64,000 bases of DNA. It comes from Fen-1038 sp042408355. Its GTDB lineage: Bacteria > Chloroflexota > Anaerolineae > Anaerolineales > Villigracilaceae. Location of the stretch: the NCBI GenBank assembly GCA_042408355.1, contig JBHORD010000094.1, forward strand, positions 19,583 through 83,582, given 5' to 3'. Position 1 is the first letter of the stretch; each line of letters begins with the position of its first letter. This document shows positions 1-8,710 of the stretch, piece by piece. The notes under the pieces are model-generated. The model saw only the letters and a list, made by a program, of their open reading frames with translations. It made no database searches and had not been told where the DNA came from. A program made the translations under genes and the position numbers.

Positions 1-1032
1 GGCGTGGTGGACGATTGCCACAGCGAGCGATTTTCCGGTTTCACCGAGCTGTGCCAGGCGGGCCTGATAAGCCTGATAGGCATCGCTTACCACTTGAACG
101 CCGGTGCGGACAAACAGCTTGACCATTCCCATGGGACCGGCCATCACGACGGATGATCCATCCTCTGGCTCATGCATCAAGCCTGCAATCCGGATATGAT
201 TTCCGTTGGTTTCCGTCACTTCAATATTTGTTCCGCTTTCCGATTTTTTGGGGGAGTGCGGGTAATGCATTTTAACTTGCAGAGTGCCGTCCTCGTCGAA
301 TTCTTCGCGTGAACTGCCCGCCAGGAATTTCATGGTCTTTCCGGGGATGAGCCCGATGATTCCCGCGGCATTCCCAAACAACTGCAGTGCGCTTGTATCG
401 CGCGAGAGATTGACGAAACGGCTTAGGCCCTCAATGCCGCCGACCAGCACTTTTTTGCCGCGCACGGCCTCCGCAATATTGTGGGAAAGTTTTTTGTTCT
501 CAGGCAGATCAGGATTGAGCGCCAAATGCAGACTGCTGACCGATCCGTCGCAGGCTTTGTGAACGGCGACCTTCAAGGCGCTGTCACGGATGCCCGCCGC
601 GTACGCAATCCGGTCCAGATAATCCTCGGTGATGGGCGCGCTCATGCCGATCAAAACGGCCTCGATTTCAGACGGCTTCCAGCCGCAAGCCTGCGCGGCT
701 TCTTTCAAAAAACGCGCGCCGACTTCCACCTCGACTTCGATATTTTGTTCCTTTGACAGGGGGGCAATGTGATGTCTGCTCAGGAAGCCAAGTTCGGCAA
801 GATTCAAACTCTCTTCCTTGGTAAGCGGCCGGCCTAAACGTTTTTCCAGGAGGGCAGGCAGAGTCTGGTTATCGTAGCTTTCGCCCCAGGTGCCGTACGC
901 GCCGCCCAATCCAAGCGTCGGATGGCTGACGCGCACAAGTCCATACGGGACGCCTTCTCCCACTGGTATGATTCCCTTTTCAACGCCTGCTTCGTCAAAA
1001 AAAGACGTTGGAGTTTTTTCAATAGTGAACAT
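1..1032 (-). CDS. 3-oxoacyl-ACP synthase III-like condensing enzyme, 3' end missing
   Basis: The gene runs off the left edge; 344 codons are present, read on the minus strand from an ATG at 1030-1032. An in-frame ATG two codons upstream is also possible. The fold is that of thiolase-type KAS III enzymes, which condense an acyl-CoA starter with an acyl carrier protein-bound extender. The supposed nucleophile is Cys161 in HKACDGS, in place of the usual AACSGF-type site. FGNAAG at about 219-224 and the His pair in AIVHHA at the edge fit the second half of the active site. The N-terminal part is longer than in FabH, and the Cys context differs, so this is likely a specialised FabH-like or HMG-CoA-synthase-like enzyme, not the housekeeping one. 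No partner gene is visible in the window. Confidence 0.72.
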   Translation of the reverse strand, partial: MFTIEKTPTSFFDEAGVEKGIIPVGEGVPYGLVRVSHPTLGLGGAYGTWGESYDNQTLPALLEKRLGRPLTKEESLNLAELGFLSRHHIAPLSKEQNIEVEVEVGARFLKEAAQACGWKPSEIEAVLIGMSAPITEDYLDRIAYAAGIRDSALKVAVHKACDGSVSSLHLALNPDLPENKKLSHNIAEAVRGKKVLVGGIEGLSRFVNLSRDTSALQLFGNAAGIIGLIPGKTMKFLAGSSREEFDEDGTLQVKMHYPHSPKKSESGTNIEVTETNGNHIRIAGLMHEPEDGSSVVMAGPMGMVKLFVRTGVQVVSDAYQAYQARLAQLGETGKSLAVAIVHHA

Positions 1033-1148
1033 GATCATTCATTCCTTTCATGTATGGGCGTAACACTGACGGCCCGGGAAAGTTTCGGAAAATGGGGACA
1101 AGCATGGGCGCTTCTCGTTTTCGAACCGATATGAATTATAAACCTTAT

Positions 1149-1272
1149 AGGCATTTCCATATTGACGGGAAAGAAACTTGATCGCGGAGGCTTGCATTGA
1201 CTGGCGAAGCCGTGTCGAAGGGCAGGCCTTTGCGGTCGAAAATGGTTTTTCGCGTTAAAAAACGGCAGAACC
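1149..1272 (+). repeat. Dispersed repeat family B, copy 1 (internally deleted)
   Basis: This stretch shares blocks with 5668-5867 and with the reverse complement of 31630-31811. The shared blocks are ATTGACGGGAAAGA near the left end, GCATTGA, and a right end with GAAAATGGTTTTTC...TTAAAA followed by CGGCAGAACC. About 80 bp of the middle present in the other copies is absent. The flanking gap 1033-1393 holds no credible gene; short ORFs there are repeat-derived. Confidence 0.7.
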
Positions 1273-1285
1273 ACCCTATAAAAAT

Positions 1286-1319
1286 AAAAAGTGCAACCGT
1301 TCAACGCGTTGCACTTTTT
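1286..1319 (-). terminator. Rho-independent terminator of the TadG-like gene
   Basis: A perfect 12-bp inverted repeat (AAAAAGTGCAAC / GTTGCACTTTTT) with a 10-base loop lies about 75 bp after the stop of the minus-strand gene at 1394. Read on the minus strand it is followed by a T-rich tract. The flanking A and T runs mean it could work in both directions. Confidence 0.8.
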
Positions 1320-1393
1320 ATGTGACGATTGAGAACGTCCCGAAGGCTCTATAAAGAGGCTCGCGGAGCAACAAAACCTTCAGGCGCGATCAG

Positions 1394-2635
1394 TCATTTG
1401 ATTAATGCCGCAGAGAGGTCTTCATAGGGTTGATAATTATCGTTGCGATTGTAACTCACGTATATATCCGCGGTCCCTCCGGAAGTCACGGTGTAGCCAA
1501 CGACCTGGCTGTCATAGCCGGCTGTTCCTGAGTTACCGTACATAGTTACGTTGGCGGAAGGCGCCAGAATGGTGCCTGTCACCGTGCCGGTACCATTTCC
1601 TCTTAAATCCAATGACTGGGTATTTAGCAGGTTTCCATTGGCATCCACTTGAGGAGCCAAATACATGAGGACGCCTTTCCAACTCCCGGCAGTCGGAGCG
1701 GAGGCCGTCAGGTTTCCGCCGCCGTTGAATTTTATGCTGAAGTTTGGGGATGTGATATAAAACGTGACTCCGTTCCCGCTGATTGAACCGTGAAAAGGCC
1801 CCGGACTGTTCGTTACGCAATAGAGGCCAGAAGAAAAGTTCATATCTCCGCTAAATGCAACTTTGCTTCCGTCGGCACCGGCTTGGGGATACCAGGTGTT
1901 GCCTGTTTGTGTGGCGGTTCCGTCGCATTTGGGCGTTGGCGGCATGAGGTTCTTATATTGATACCAGGTGTACTGCGCCGCATTGGTGGTGATGTTTGAA
2001 ATCGTTGTCTGACAAGAAAACGAAGTGCCGCCGACCACCGTCACAGAGGGCGCGTTGATTCCCGCGTTTCCATTGCAGTAGGCCGCGCTAGAGCTGGTCG
2101 AGTTCGAGAATATCCCGCCGCCCGTGACATTCCACTTAGGCGTGCCAATTGCGCTGTACCCTGTGCCAGTGGGCGCCAAAGAAACGATTGCGTTTCCGTT
2201 GAACATTGGAGCAGTGTAGGTGCCGCATGACCGCGAAGTGGCGCTGACTGTATTGGTGAGTTGTTTTATTCCAAGCACGGGAGCGAAATAGGTGTTGATG
2301 TGCGAAACGATCTGAACAGTGATGTCTTTTCCGGGGGCATTTCCGGGGCATGCGCCTGCGGGCGAGTCGGCAACGCTCACGGTTACTGTGCTGTTCACAC
2401 CATTTTTTTCATAGCCGTTGGTTGCCGCTGAAGCCCAAGCCGCAGCGGTAATGTCCTTTTGTCTCGCGTTGGCCAGCGCCGCGGAGAGAGCGGCGGCGTC
2501 GGCCGCGTTCTGGGCATTGCGGCGGTCCGAATAAGCATTGCCCCCGTCAATGGCCAGCCCGGTCATGCCAATCAAGGCGATAATTCCAAAAACGATGAGG
2601 ATCAGAGCCTGTCCTTGTTCATATTTCTTGAACAT
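1394..2635 (-). CDS. TadG-like (TadE/TadG family) pilus-assembly or secreted protein
   Basis: The 413-residue product starts with a short basic stretch followed by one hydrophobic helix (about residues 8-30). It then has the TadG-type signature DGGNAYSDRRNAQNAADAAALS, quoted here as DGGNAYSDRRNAQNAADAAA, which marks Flp/Tad pilus minor pilin-like proteins exposed outside the membrane. The rest is Gly/Thr/Ser/Asn-rich and looks like beta-structured extracellular sequence. I chose the ATG at 2633-2635 because GGAG sits six bases before it. A GTG four codons upstream overlaps that Shine-Dalgarno. Neighbouring Tad genes (cpaB, tadA, tadB, tadC) are absent, so it is either an orphan or used by a distant Tad machine. 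It is followed by a strong terminator, so it is probably monocistronic. Confidence 0.8.
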   Translation of the reverse strand: MFKKYEQGQALILIVFGIIALIGMTGLAIDGGNAYSDRRNAQNAADAAALSAALANARQKDITAAAWASAATNGYEKNGVNSTVTVSVADSPAGACPGNAPGKDITVQIVSHINTYFAPVLGIKQLTNTVSATSRSCGTYTAPMFNGNAIVSLAPTGTGYSAIGTPKWNVTGGGIFSNSTSSSAAYCNGNAGINAPSVTVVGGTSFSCQTTISNITTNAAQYTWYQYKNLMPPTPKCDGTATQTGNTWYPQAGADGSKVAFSGDMNFSSGLYCVTNSPGPFHGSISGNGVTFYITSPNFSIKFNGGGNLTASAPTAGSWKGVLMYLAPQVDANGNLLNTQSLDLRGNGTGTVTGTILAPSANVTMYGNSGTAGYDSQVVGYTVTSGGTADIYVSYNRNDNYQPYEDLSAALIK

Positions 2636-2898
2636 TTTTATCTCCACTTCTAGTAGGAAAAAGACGACTGCAAAATTGATTATATATTAAACACTATCGT
2701 TTGCGAGAGACAAAACCCTCTATTTGCGCAATCTGTAAGGGCCTAGTAAGGTTTTTGCTGTAACCGAAGCGCTGTTTTTCTGTCTAGGGATGGGGGTTTT
2801 CTAAAAATCGCGCCAATTAAGCTTCCGGGGAACGCGGCGGGGAAGTTTCGGGCATGATTCAATTATCCGGTACGAAACATCCATTGAAAATAAGACAA

Positions 2899-2923
2899 GA
2901 GCGGTTCTTCCACAGAACCGCTC
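2899..2923 (-). terminator. Terminator downstream of glmS
   Basis: A 10-bp perfect hairpin (GAGCGGTTCT / AGAACCGCTC, loop TCCAC) begins 37 bp after the glmS stop. On the minus strand it is followed by TTGTCTTATTTTC, a moderately T-rich tail. Confidence 0.8.
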
Positions 2924-2959
2924 CTGTTATGTTTCGCCAATTTGGTCTCGAGCGGTGAA

Positions 2960-4801
2960 TTATTCCACCGTTACGCTCTTGGCAAGGTTTCTTGGCTGAT
3001 CCACATCCAGCCCGCGAAGGGCGGCGATATGATAAGCCAATAGTTGAAGCGGCAGAACTGTTATTACCGGCGAGAGCATCCACGGCGCTTCCGGGATGCG
3101 GATGATGTGATCGGCCATTCCCTCGACAAGCGTGTCGCCGTCCGTTGCAACAGCGATCACGGTTCCGCCGCGCGCTTTGGCCTGCTGAATTTGTGAAATC
3201 ATTTTTTCATGCCATGGATCTTTGGGCGCAAGGCACACCACCGGCATCGTTTTGTCAATCAATGCAATCGGTCCATGCTTCATTTCGCCTGCCGGATATC
3301 CCTCGGCGTGAATATATGAAATCTCCTTTAACTTTAGCGCGCCTTCGTAGGCGATGGGCATGTTGATGCCGCGTCCGAGATAAAGACAATCGCGCACATC
3401 TTTCAACACATGAGCGACCTTCTCAACTTCAGCTTCGCGCTCCAGCGTGCGGCCGACGAGATCGGGCACGAGGCGCAAATCGGCGACCAGCGCTTTGCGC
3501 GTCTTTTCGTCAATAACGCCGCGCAAGTCAGCCAAAAGGATCGCCAGCATGTATTGATCCACCAGAGGGGCGGTAAAGGCTTTCGTGGAGGCCACGCCGA
3601 TTTCGGGTCCGGTTTGCATCGAGATGAATCCGTCGGCGATGCGCATGGCTTGCGATCCGATCGCGTTGACGATGCTCCAGATGGTTGCGCCCTTGCGCCG
3701 TCCTTCCTCCATGGCGGCCAATGTGTCTGCCGTTTCGCCCGATTGCGAAATGGCAAGCACGACTGTTTTGTCGTCAATGATCGGATCGCTGTAACGAAAC
3801 TCCGAGGCGATGACAACTTCCACCGGTACGCGCGCGATCTTTTCAATCAAATATTTTCCAACCATTCCCGCATACGCCGCGGTGCCGCAGGCGGTGATGT
3901 AAATCTTTTCGATTTTGTTCGCCAGCTCTTTTGTGAGTTTAAGATCAGGCAGACGAATTTCGCCTCGGCCAAAATCCACGCGGCCCGCCAGCGTATCGGT
4001 CACTGCCCGCACTTGTTCGTGAATTTCCTTTTGCATGAAGTGGCGGTACTCGCCTTTCTCCGCCGACACCGGGTCCCACGACACGGAGTGAACCTGCGGT
4101 TCGATTTTATTGCCGTCGAGCGTTTGAACGCAAACCGCCTCGCGGGTCACGACGGCCATCTGGCGCGACTCCAAAAAAATCACATTGCGCGTGTGATCCA
4201 TAATGGCCGGCGTGTCGCTGGCCAGGAAATTTTCGTTCTCGCCTAAACCAATCACCACGCCGCCGGCATTCCCGATTCGCGCGGTGACAATCTTGTCGGG
4301 TTCATCTGCCGACATCAGCACCACGACATTCGCGCCCTGAATTTGATTGAAGGTCTGCCGCGCCGATTCGACCAAATCGAGCCCTGTTGCAAGATAATGC
4401 TCGACGAGATGGACAATCGTTTCCGTGTCGGTTTCCGATTGGAATTCAACGCCTTCGGCCGTCAACTCATCTTTCAATTCGAGAAAATTCTCGACGATGC
4501 CGTTCTGAACAACGACCACGCGTCCGTTGCGGCTGACATGCGGATGCGCATTGCGCTGTGACGGCGCGCCATGCGTTGCCCAACGCGTATGACCGATTCC
4601 AGGCGCTCCGTTGATGGGCGATTTGTTCACGAGATCAATCAATTGAGATAACTTGCCCGCGTCTTTTCGGACTTCGAGCTGGCCGCCGTTAAAGACGGCG
4701 ATTCCAGCCGAGTCGTAGCCGCGATATTCCAGCCTCTTCAGGCCGTTGAGGATGATCGGCGTCGCATCACGCGGCCCGATATATCCGACGATTCCACACA
4801 T
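2960..4801 (-). CDS. glmS: Glutamine--fructose-6-phosphate aminotransferase (isomerizing)
   Basis: The enzyme makes glucosamine-6-phosphate from fructose-6-phosphate and glutamine, the first committed step toward UDP-GlcNAc for peptidoglycan. The protein has 613 residues, normal for the family. The N-terminal nucleophile Cys2 (MCGIVGYIG) starts an Ntn glutaminase domain (about 2-220). Two SIS sugar-isomerase domains follow (about 290-430 and 460-600), with CGTAAYAG and SQSGETADT phosphate-binding motifs. The C-terminus ends in the family's AKSVTVE. A GGAG Shine-Dalgarno precedes the ATG. No glmS-ribozyme core was recognised upstream, so regulation by self-cleavage is not supported here. Confidence 0.97.
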   Translation of the reverse strand: MCGIVGYIGPRDATPIILNGLKRLEYRGYDSAGIAVFNGGQLEVRKDAGKLSQLIDLVNKSPINGAPGIGHTRWATHGAPSQRNAHPHVSRNGRVVVVQNGIVENFLELKDELTAEGVEFQSETDTETIVHLVEHYLATGLDLVESARQTFNQIQGANVVVLMSADEPDKIVTARIGNAGGVVIGLGENENFLASDTPAIMDHTRNVIFLESRQMAVVTREAVCVQTLDGNKIEPQVHSVSWDPVSAEKGEYRHFMQKEIHEQVRAVTDTLAGRVDFGRGEIRLPDLKLTKELANKIEKIYITACGTAAYAGMVGKYLIEKIARVPVEVVIASEFRYSDPIIDDKTVVLAISQSGETADTLAAMEEGRRKGATIWSIVNAIGSQAMRIADGFISMQTGPEIGVASTKAFTAPLVDQYMLAILLADLRGVIDEKTRKALVADLRLVPDLVGRTLEREAEVEKVAHVLKDVRDCLYLGRGINMPIAYEGALKLKEISYIHAEGYPAGEMKHGPIALIDKTMPVVCLAPKDPWHEKMISQIQQAKARGGTVIAVATDGDTLVEGMADHIIRIPEAPWMLSPVITVLPLQLLAYHIAALRGLDVDQPRNLAKSVTVE

Positions 4802-5224
4802 GGGAGATCCTCCAGATTTGGATTTCGATATTCGACGATTCGATCAGCGAATACCGGCTTTTTGCCATTTCCGCAGTTTTGTCCGTACAGTTACCTGCGC
4901 GGCGTTTCCCGCGGAATTGATTACTGGAGGGAAAGAAATCGGGTGTGGCGCACCCGGAGGGCTTCCGCTGAACTTTCGATTTTCTCAACCCTCACCCTTC
5001 CTCTCCTGCGGGAGAGGGGGGCGGGGGAAGATTAACTCCATCCCGCGATGGAGAACCCTCATCCTCGTCAACCCCGCACATCGCGGGGTTCATGCGCTAT
5101 CTTTCCCGCATCAGAATGCCCGGTCGCCTCCTTGTATCAAACGAATGAAACCAATTATACCGTGTTATCAAATGTATCCGCCCGACAAAACAACCTGGCT
5201 TCTTGCCCTTATAATCAGCATAAA
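4802..5224. other. Intergenic region between divergent glmS and the cytochrome-b5-like gene
   Basis: I see no gene in these 423 bases. There are GC-rich low-copy palindromes near 4995-5035 (CCTCTCC...GGAGAGG type) and a hairpin near 5072-5092 (AACCCCGC / GCGGGGTT). It should contain the promoters of both divergent genes, but only a TATAAT at 5210-5215 stands out and its -35 partner is weak. Confidence 0.5.
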
Positions 5225-5479
5225 ATGAACATACCTGATTACATTGTCTCGGCGACGGAATTGCGCCGCAATAATGGCGAGAGCGGCTCGCGCAAATTCA
5301 TTGCCTATCGCGGTGTGGTGTACGATGTCACGGATTGCCCAAAATGGCGTAATGAGATTCACGAGCTGTTACATTTTCCGGGCCAGGATTTGACCTCCGA
5401 ACTGCCCGACGCGCCGCATAAGGAAGAAGTGTTCAAACATCATTGCGTAAAGATCGTGGGCCGTCTTGCGTCCAATTAA
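5225..5479 (+). CDS. Cytochrome b5-like heme/steroid-binding domain protein
   Basis: The 84-residue protein is a single cytochrome-b5-like domain. It has the typical order of a short strand (FIAYRGVVYDVTD), then HELLHFPGQDLTSEL, then a second histidine region near HHCVKIVGRL. In classic b5 domains two histidines ligate heme. Here candidates are His in NEIHELLHFPG and HH near the end, but the canonical HPGG motif is replaced by HFPG. Stand-alone proteins of this type are annotated as predicted heme/steroid-binding proteins. The ATG at 5225 was preferred because upstream in-frame sequence is repeat-like and not conserved in character. The gene stands alone, immediately followed by repeats. Confidence 0.75.
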   Translation: MNIPDYIVSATELRRNNGESGSRKFIAYRGVVYDVTDCPKWRNEIHELLHFPGQDLTSELPDAPHKEEVFKHHCVKIVGRLASN

Positions 5480-5480
5480 T

Positions 5481-5568
5481 AACTGATGTTACGCAGTTCC
5501 CCTGTGGTGCGACATTCATGCCGCCTGAAAATGAGAGATAAATCTCGCGCTACTGCGTAAGGTGAGTT
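5481..5568 (+). repeat. Palindromic dispersed repeat family A, copy 1 (full length)
   Basis: This 88-bp element begins AACTGATGTTACGCAGTT and ends ACTGCGTAAGGTGAGTT, so its ends are imperfect terminal inverted repeats. An inner palindrome surrounds CATTCATGCCGCC. It is tandem with copy 2 and starts two bases after the stop codon of the preceding gene. Confidence 0.85.
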
Positions 5569-5571
5569 AAT

Positions 5572-5660
5572 AACTGATGTTACGCAGTTTTCCCTGTAGC
5601 GCGGCGTTCATGCCGCCTGAAAGTGCGGGATAAATCTCGCGCTACTGCGTAAGGTGAGTT
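5572..5660 (+). repeat. Palindromic dispersed repeat family A, copy 2 (full length)
   Basis: This 89-bp copy is nearly identical to copy 1 and separated from it by AAT. The inner palindrome is clearer here: GCGGCG TTCATG CCGCC. The TTAATAA bases at the junctions are shared between the copies. Confidence 0.85.
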
Positions 5661-5667
5661 AATAAAA

Positions 5668-5867
5668 GGTTCTTCCGTAATTGACGGGAAAGAGCCTGAC
5701 CGCGAAGGCATGCATTGACCGGCGCCGTGCCGAAGGCGCACGAAGAGAAAAATGTTTGAATTTTATGGCGGTTTTTTTCCTGGCCTTCGTATCACTTTGA
5801 CATGGCTTCGCCAGGCAGCGCAAGCCTTTGTGGCTGAAAATGGTCTTCTCATTAAAACAGCAGAACC
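5668..5867 (+). repeat. Dispersed repeat family B, copy 2 (longest copy)
   Basis: This stretch of about 200 bp begins GGTTCTTCCGTAATTGACGG and ends AAAACAGCAGAACC, so its outermost GGTTCT/AGAACC are inverted. It shares the ATTGACGGGAAAGAGCCTGA block and the GAAAATGG...TTAAAA...AGAACC end with copies at 1149-1272 and (inverted) 31630-31811. It lies directly after the tandem family A copies. No gene is seen inside it. Confidence 0.75.
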
Positions 5868-5898
5868 TGATGGGTTTTGTTGGATGTACAATTAAGCC

Positions 5899-6114
5899 AT
5901 GTTGGACAAACCGGAACGGCGGCCTCGCTCGCCTTACTTTGTTTCATTGTGTGGAAGGATTTTTCGCAACGCCGACCCGCAATATTTCCCGCGCGCTGAA
6001 TATCGCGGCCGGATGATTTATCTTTGCACCGAATCCTGTTTAGGCGCGTTCAATTCCGATCCGGAGCGCTTCTACCGTGCGCACAGAAACTCAGAAAAGA
6101 AACGGCTTGAATAA
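5899..6114 (+). CDS. Small YHS-type (TRASH-like) metal-binding protein
   Basis: The 71-residue ORF has a cysteine in FVSLCGRIF and then the YHS-like core EYRGRMIYLCTESC followed by FNSDPERFYRAH. These match the C-x(n)-EYxGxxYYFC...C...F..DPE..Y pattern of YHS domains, which usually bind a metal ion. It ends 26 bases before fdhD on the same strand, suggesting co-expression and perhaps a metal or sulfur role in formate dehydrogenase maturation (inference). No clear Shine-Dalgarno precedes the ATG, so translation start and expression level are uncertain. I do not know a named gene for it. Confidence 0.6.
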   Translation: MLDKPERRPRSPYFVSLCGRIFRNADPQYFPRAEYRGRMIYLCTESCLGAFNSDPERFYRAHRNSEKKRLE

Positions 6115-6140
6115 CGTTGATTTACTGGTATGGAGCAAGA

Positions 6141-6920
6141 ATGATAACCCCTCAACAAGCCATTCATTATGAACGGTTCGAATTCAACAAATGGCAGTCC
6201 TTCGATGCAGAGACCATCGTTGAAACTCCTGTTTCGCTGACGGTCAACGGCGAAGTGTGGCTGACCTTCATGTGCACGCCGATTGATCTCGAAGCGATGG
6301 CGGTCGGCTTTCTTTATAATGAGGGCGTCATCGAGCGAATGAACGAAGTGGAGGACGTCCGCGTTTGCGAGCATGGCGATAACGTGGACGTCTGGCTGAA
6401 TCGCTCTGTTGAACAGCCCAGGTCGTGGCGAAGAACATCGGGCTGTACGGGCGGCGTCACTGCGGTGGATTTATTGGCCAGGCCGAACATCTCCTTTAAC
6501 GGTGGCCAGCCCAAATTCCGGCCCGAAGCGATTGGCAGTCTCGTGGATCAATTGTTTGAATCGCAGGAACTTTACCGCGAGACCGGCGGCGTTCACACCT
6601 CTATATTGAGCGACGGGGAAAAGGTTTTATTGTCGGCGGAAGACATTGGCCGTCACAACACGCTCGATAAAATCTCCGGCTTGTGCCTGATGAAAAATGT
6701 CTGGCCCGAAACGCGCATACTGATCACGACCGGGCGCATCAGTTCCGAGATGCTGCAAAAGGCGGCGCGTCTGCAAACGCCGATTTTGATTTCGCGCACA
6801 TCGCCGAGTTCGTTGTCCATTGAAATGGCCAAACGTTATGGAATCACGCTGATCGGTTATGCGCGGCGCCAGCGTTTTAACGTGTACACCCATCCTCAGC
6901 GCGTCCAACTCAACGAATGA
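6141..6920 (+). CDS. fdhD: Formate dehydrogenase accessory sulfurtransferase FdhD
   Basis: FdhD passes sulfur from IscS to the molybdenum-bis-MGD cofactor so that formate dehydrogenase becomes active. The 259-residue protein contains SGCTGGVTAVD (the active-site cysteine loop, here with one Cys, while many family members carry two), then the conserved GGVHTS, EDIGRHNTLDK and TGRISSEM blocks, and SPSSLSIEMA near the end. I chose the ATG at 6141 because GGAG lies five to six bases upstream. A TTG start 24 bases earlier has no such site. No formate dehydrogenase structural gene is in the window. The tRNA-Sec at 60.4 kb makes a selenocysteine enzyme a likely client. Confidence 0.93.
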   Translation: MITPQQAIHYERFEFNKWQSFDAETIVETPVSLTVNGEVWLTFMCTPIDLEAMAVGFLYNEGVIERMNEVEDVRVCEHGDNVDVWLNRSVEQPRSWRRTSGCTGGVTAVDLLARPNISFNGGQPKFRPEAIGSLVDQLFESQELYRETGGVHTSILSDGEKVLLSAEDIGRHNTLDKISGLCLMKNVWPETRILITTGRISSEMLQKAARLQTPILISRTSPSSLSIEMAKRYGITLIGYARRQRFNVYTHPQRVQLNE

Positions 6921-6960
6921 TTTGCGTAATGAAAGCTTCAGCCTCAGGGAAAATCATTGC

Positions 6961-8538
6961 ATGAGACCGCCCTTGTCTTTTTTCCATTTTTTGTTTTGCG
7001 TTTTACTATTGTCTTTTTTGGCGGCTTGCACGACTTCCAATCCTTCTAATTTATCTGCGCCCACATACGATCCTTTTATTCATGTCCAATCAACGGAAGC
7101 GGATTTCGTTTCCGCGCCTGCTCCCACGCGGACGGCGGGACCCACTCCCACGCGTGCGCCTCTTTCCGTGACCGTGCCGGCGCACGACCCCAACGCGCCT
7201 TTGGTCACGCCCACGCCGGATGTGCCTCGCATTCTGCCAACGCCTCGGCAGAATGCAAACCAATACACGGTTCAGGCGGGGGATACGCTGGCAACGATTG
7301 CTCAAAATTATGGCGTGAGTGTCGGCGCGTTGATTCGGGCAAATCATCTTGCGGATGCCAATACGCTTTCCATCGGGCAGGTTCTCGATGTTCCTCCGCC
7401 GGAGCCGGGAGCGGTTGGCGACGATTTCAAAATCATTCCGGATTCGGAACTGGTCTATGGCCCGGCCAGCGCGGAGTTCGATGTTGACGCCTTTGTTCAA
7501 AATCAGGGCGGCTATTTGGCCACTTACACACAAGACGTCAACGGGCAAACGTTGACGGGAGCGCAGATCGTCACACAGGTGTCGCAGGATTATTCCGTTA
7601 ATCCGCGGCTGTTATTGGCTTTGCTCGAATATCGCTCGAAATGGGTCACGCGCCCGAATCCCGATCCGGTCACCTTGGATTATCCGTTGGGTTTTATAAA
7701 TCAAGCGCATAAAGGTTTATATTGGCAGCTTGGCTGGGCGGCGAATGAGCTTAATCGCGGTTTTTACTTGTGGCAGGCAAATGCCGTCGGGGCATGGGTA
7801 TTGGGCGATGGCAGCATTGTGCCGATTGCACCGACCATCAATGCGGGAACGGCGGGCGTCCAAAATATGTTTTCGATTTTGGATAATCGCACTACTTGGG
7901 ATACCGATGTCGGCGCGTTTGGGTTATTTCAAACCTATTACTTTATGTTTGGGAATCCGTTTGACCTGGCGATTGAGCCGCTGGTCCCCTCCAACCTTGT
8001 CCAGCCGCATTTTGATCTGCCGTTTGAGCCGGGCGCGGTGTGGGCGTTCACCGGCGGTCCGCACGCGGGCTGGGATTCGGGTTCGGCGTGGGCGGCGCTC
8101 GATTTTGCTCCGTCCGATGTCGAAGCCTGCGCGGTTAGCAGTCAATGGGTCACCGCGGTGGCGGATGGATTCATTGTTCGGGCGAATAATGGAGCGGTGG
8201 TCGAGGATTTGGATGGAGATGGCTACGAACAGACCGGATGGGATGTGCTTTATATGCACATATCCAGCGAGGGCCGCGTTGAGCCGGGGACTTATGTTTA
8301 TGCGGGCGATCGAATCGGGCATCCCTCCTGCGAGGGCGGAATCGCCAACGCGGCGCATTTGCATATTGCCCGCAAATACAACGGCGAGTGGATTTCTGCC
8401 GACGGTTCTGTTCCATTCAATCTGGACGGCTGGATTTCCAGCGGGACTGGCACGGAATATGACGGCTATTTACGGCGCGGCGCGGCGCAGTTGGAAGCGG
8501 CGGAGGGCATCAGCAGCCAAAATCAGATTACGCGGTAA
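6961..8538 (+). CDS. LysM / M23-peptidase lipoprotein
   Basis: The 525-residue protein begins with a hydrophobic lipoprotein signal ending in FLAAC (Cys about residue 19), then a Pro/Thr-rich linker. A LysM peptidoglycan-binding domain follows (about 101-144: YTVQAGDTLATIAQNYGVSV...). A C-terminal M23-like region (about 360-490) has HAGWDSGSAWAALDF and AHLHIAR, resembling the H-D and HxH zinc ligands of M23 endopeptidases. A middle part resembles transglycosylase-like lipoproteins but I cannot assign it. It probably acts on or anchors to peptidoglycan at the outer face of the membrane. I chose the ATG at 6961 because the signal peptide starts there; upstream codons are not signal-like. Confidence 0.85.
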   Translation: MRPPLSFFHFLFCVLLLSFLAACTTSNPSNLSAPTYDPFIHVQSTEADFVSAPAPTRTAGPTPTRAPLSVTVPAHDPNAPLVTPTPDVPRILPTPRQNANQYTVQAGDTLATIAQNYGVSVGALIRANHLADANTLSIGQVLDVPPPEPGAVGDDFKIIPDSELVYGPASAEFDVDAFVQNQGGYLATYTQDVNGQTLTGAQIVTQVSQDYSVNPRLLLALLEYRSKWVTRPNPDPVTLDYPLGFINQAHKGLYWQLGWAANELNRGFYLWQANAVGAWVLGDGSIVPIAPTINAGTAGVQNMFSILDNRTTWDTDVGAFGLFQTYYFMFGNPFDLAIEPLVPSNLVQPHFDLPFEPGAVWAFTGGPHAGWDSGSAWAALDFAPSDVEACAVSSQWVTAVADGFIVRANNGAVVEDLDGDGYEQTGWDVLYMHISSEGRVEPGTYVYAGDRIGHPSCEGGIANAAHLHIARKYNGEWISADGSVPFNLDGWISSGTGTEYDGYLRRGAAQLEAAEGISSQNQITR

Positions 8539-8601
8539 TGGAGAACGAAAACGTTTTCGGGTATGTGAGGCGGCGCCCTGAAAACCGGCCGGCAAAATTT
8601 C

Positions 8602-8630
8602 TTGACTTTCCATTCAAAAACTCATATAAT
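8602..8630 (+). promoter_or_regulatory. Sigma-70-type promoter of rpoB
   Basis: The -35 TTGACT (8602-8607) and -10 TATAAT (8625-8630) are separated by exactly 17 bp. Transcription would start about 70 bases before the rpoB start codon. The same architecture recurs at 12628 and elsewhere in the window. Confidence 0.85.
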
Positions 8631-8710
8631 AACAGGTCGCTGTCCTGCCAAGCAAATGGGCAGGTGAGTCGTATTGGTCGGCAGTCAGCAAACAGTCAGG
8701 AGAGATGCGA

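Noticed and set aside
1035..1304. An 89-codon minus-strand ORF between the KAS-III-like and TadG-like genes
   Set aside because: It is built from a family B repeat and the terminator stem.
3410..4246. A 278-codon plus-strand ORF inside glmS
   Set aside because: It is antisense to a full-length, motif-complete glmS and has no Shine-Dalgarno or recognisable domain; long antisense ORFs are common at this base composition.
5481..5660. CRISPR-like array
   Set aside because: The two tandem units are adjacent palindromic copies without spacers, and other copies are dispersed singly.
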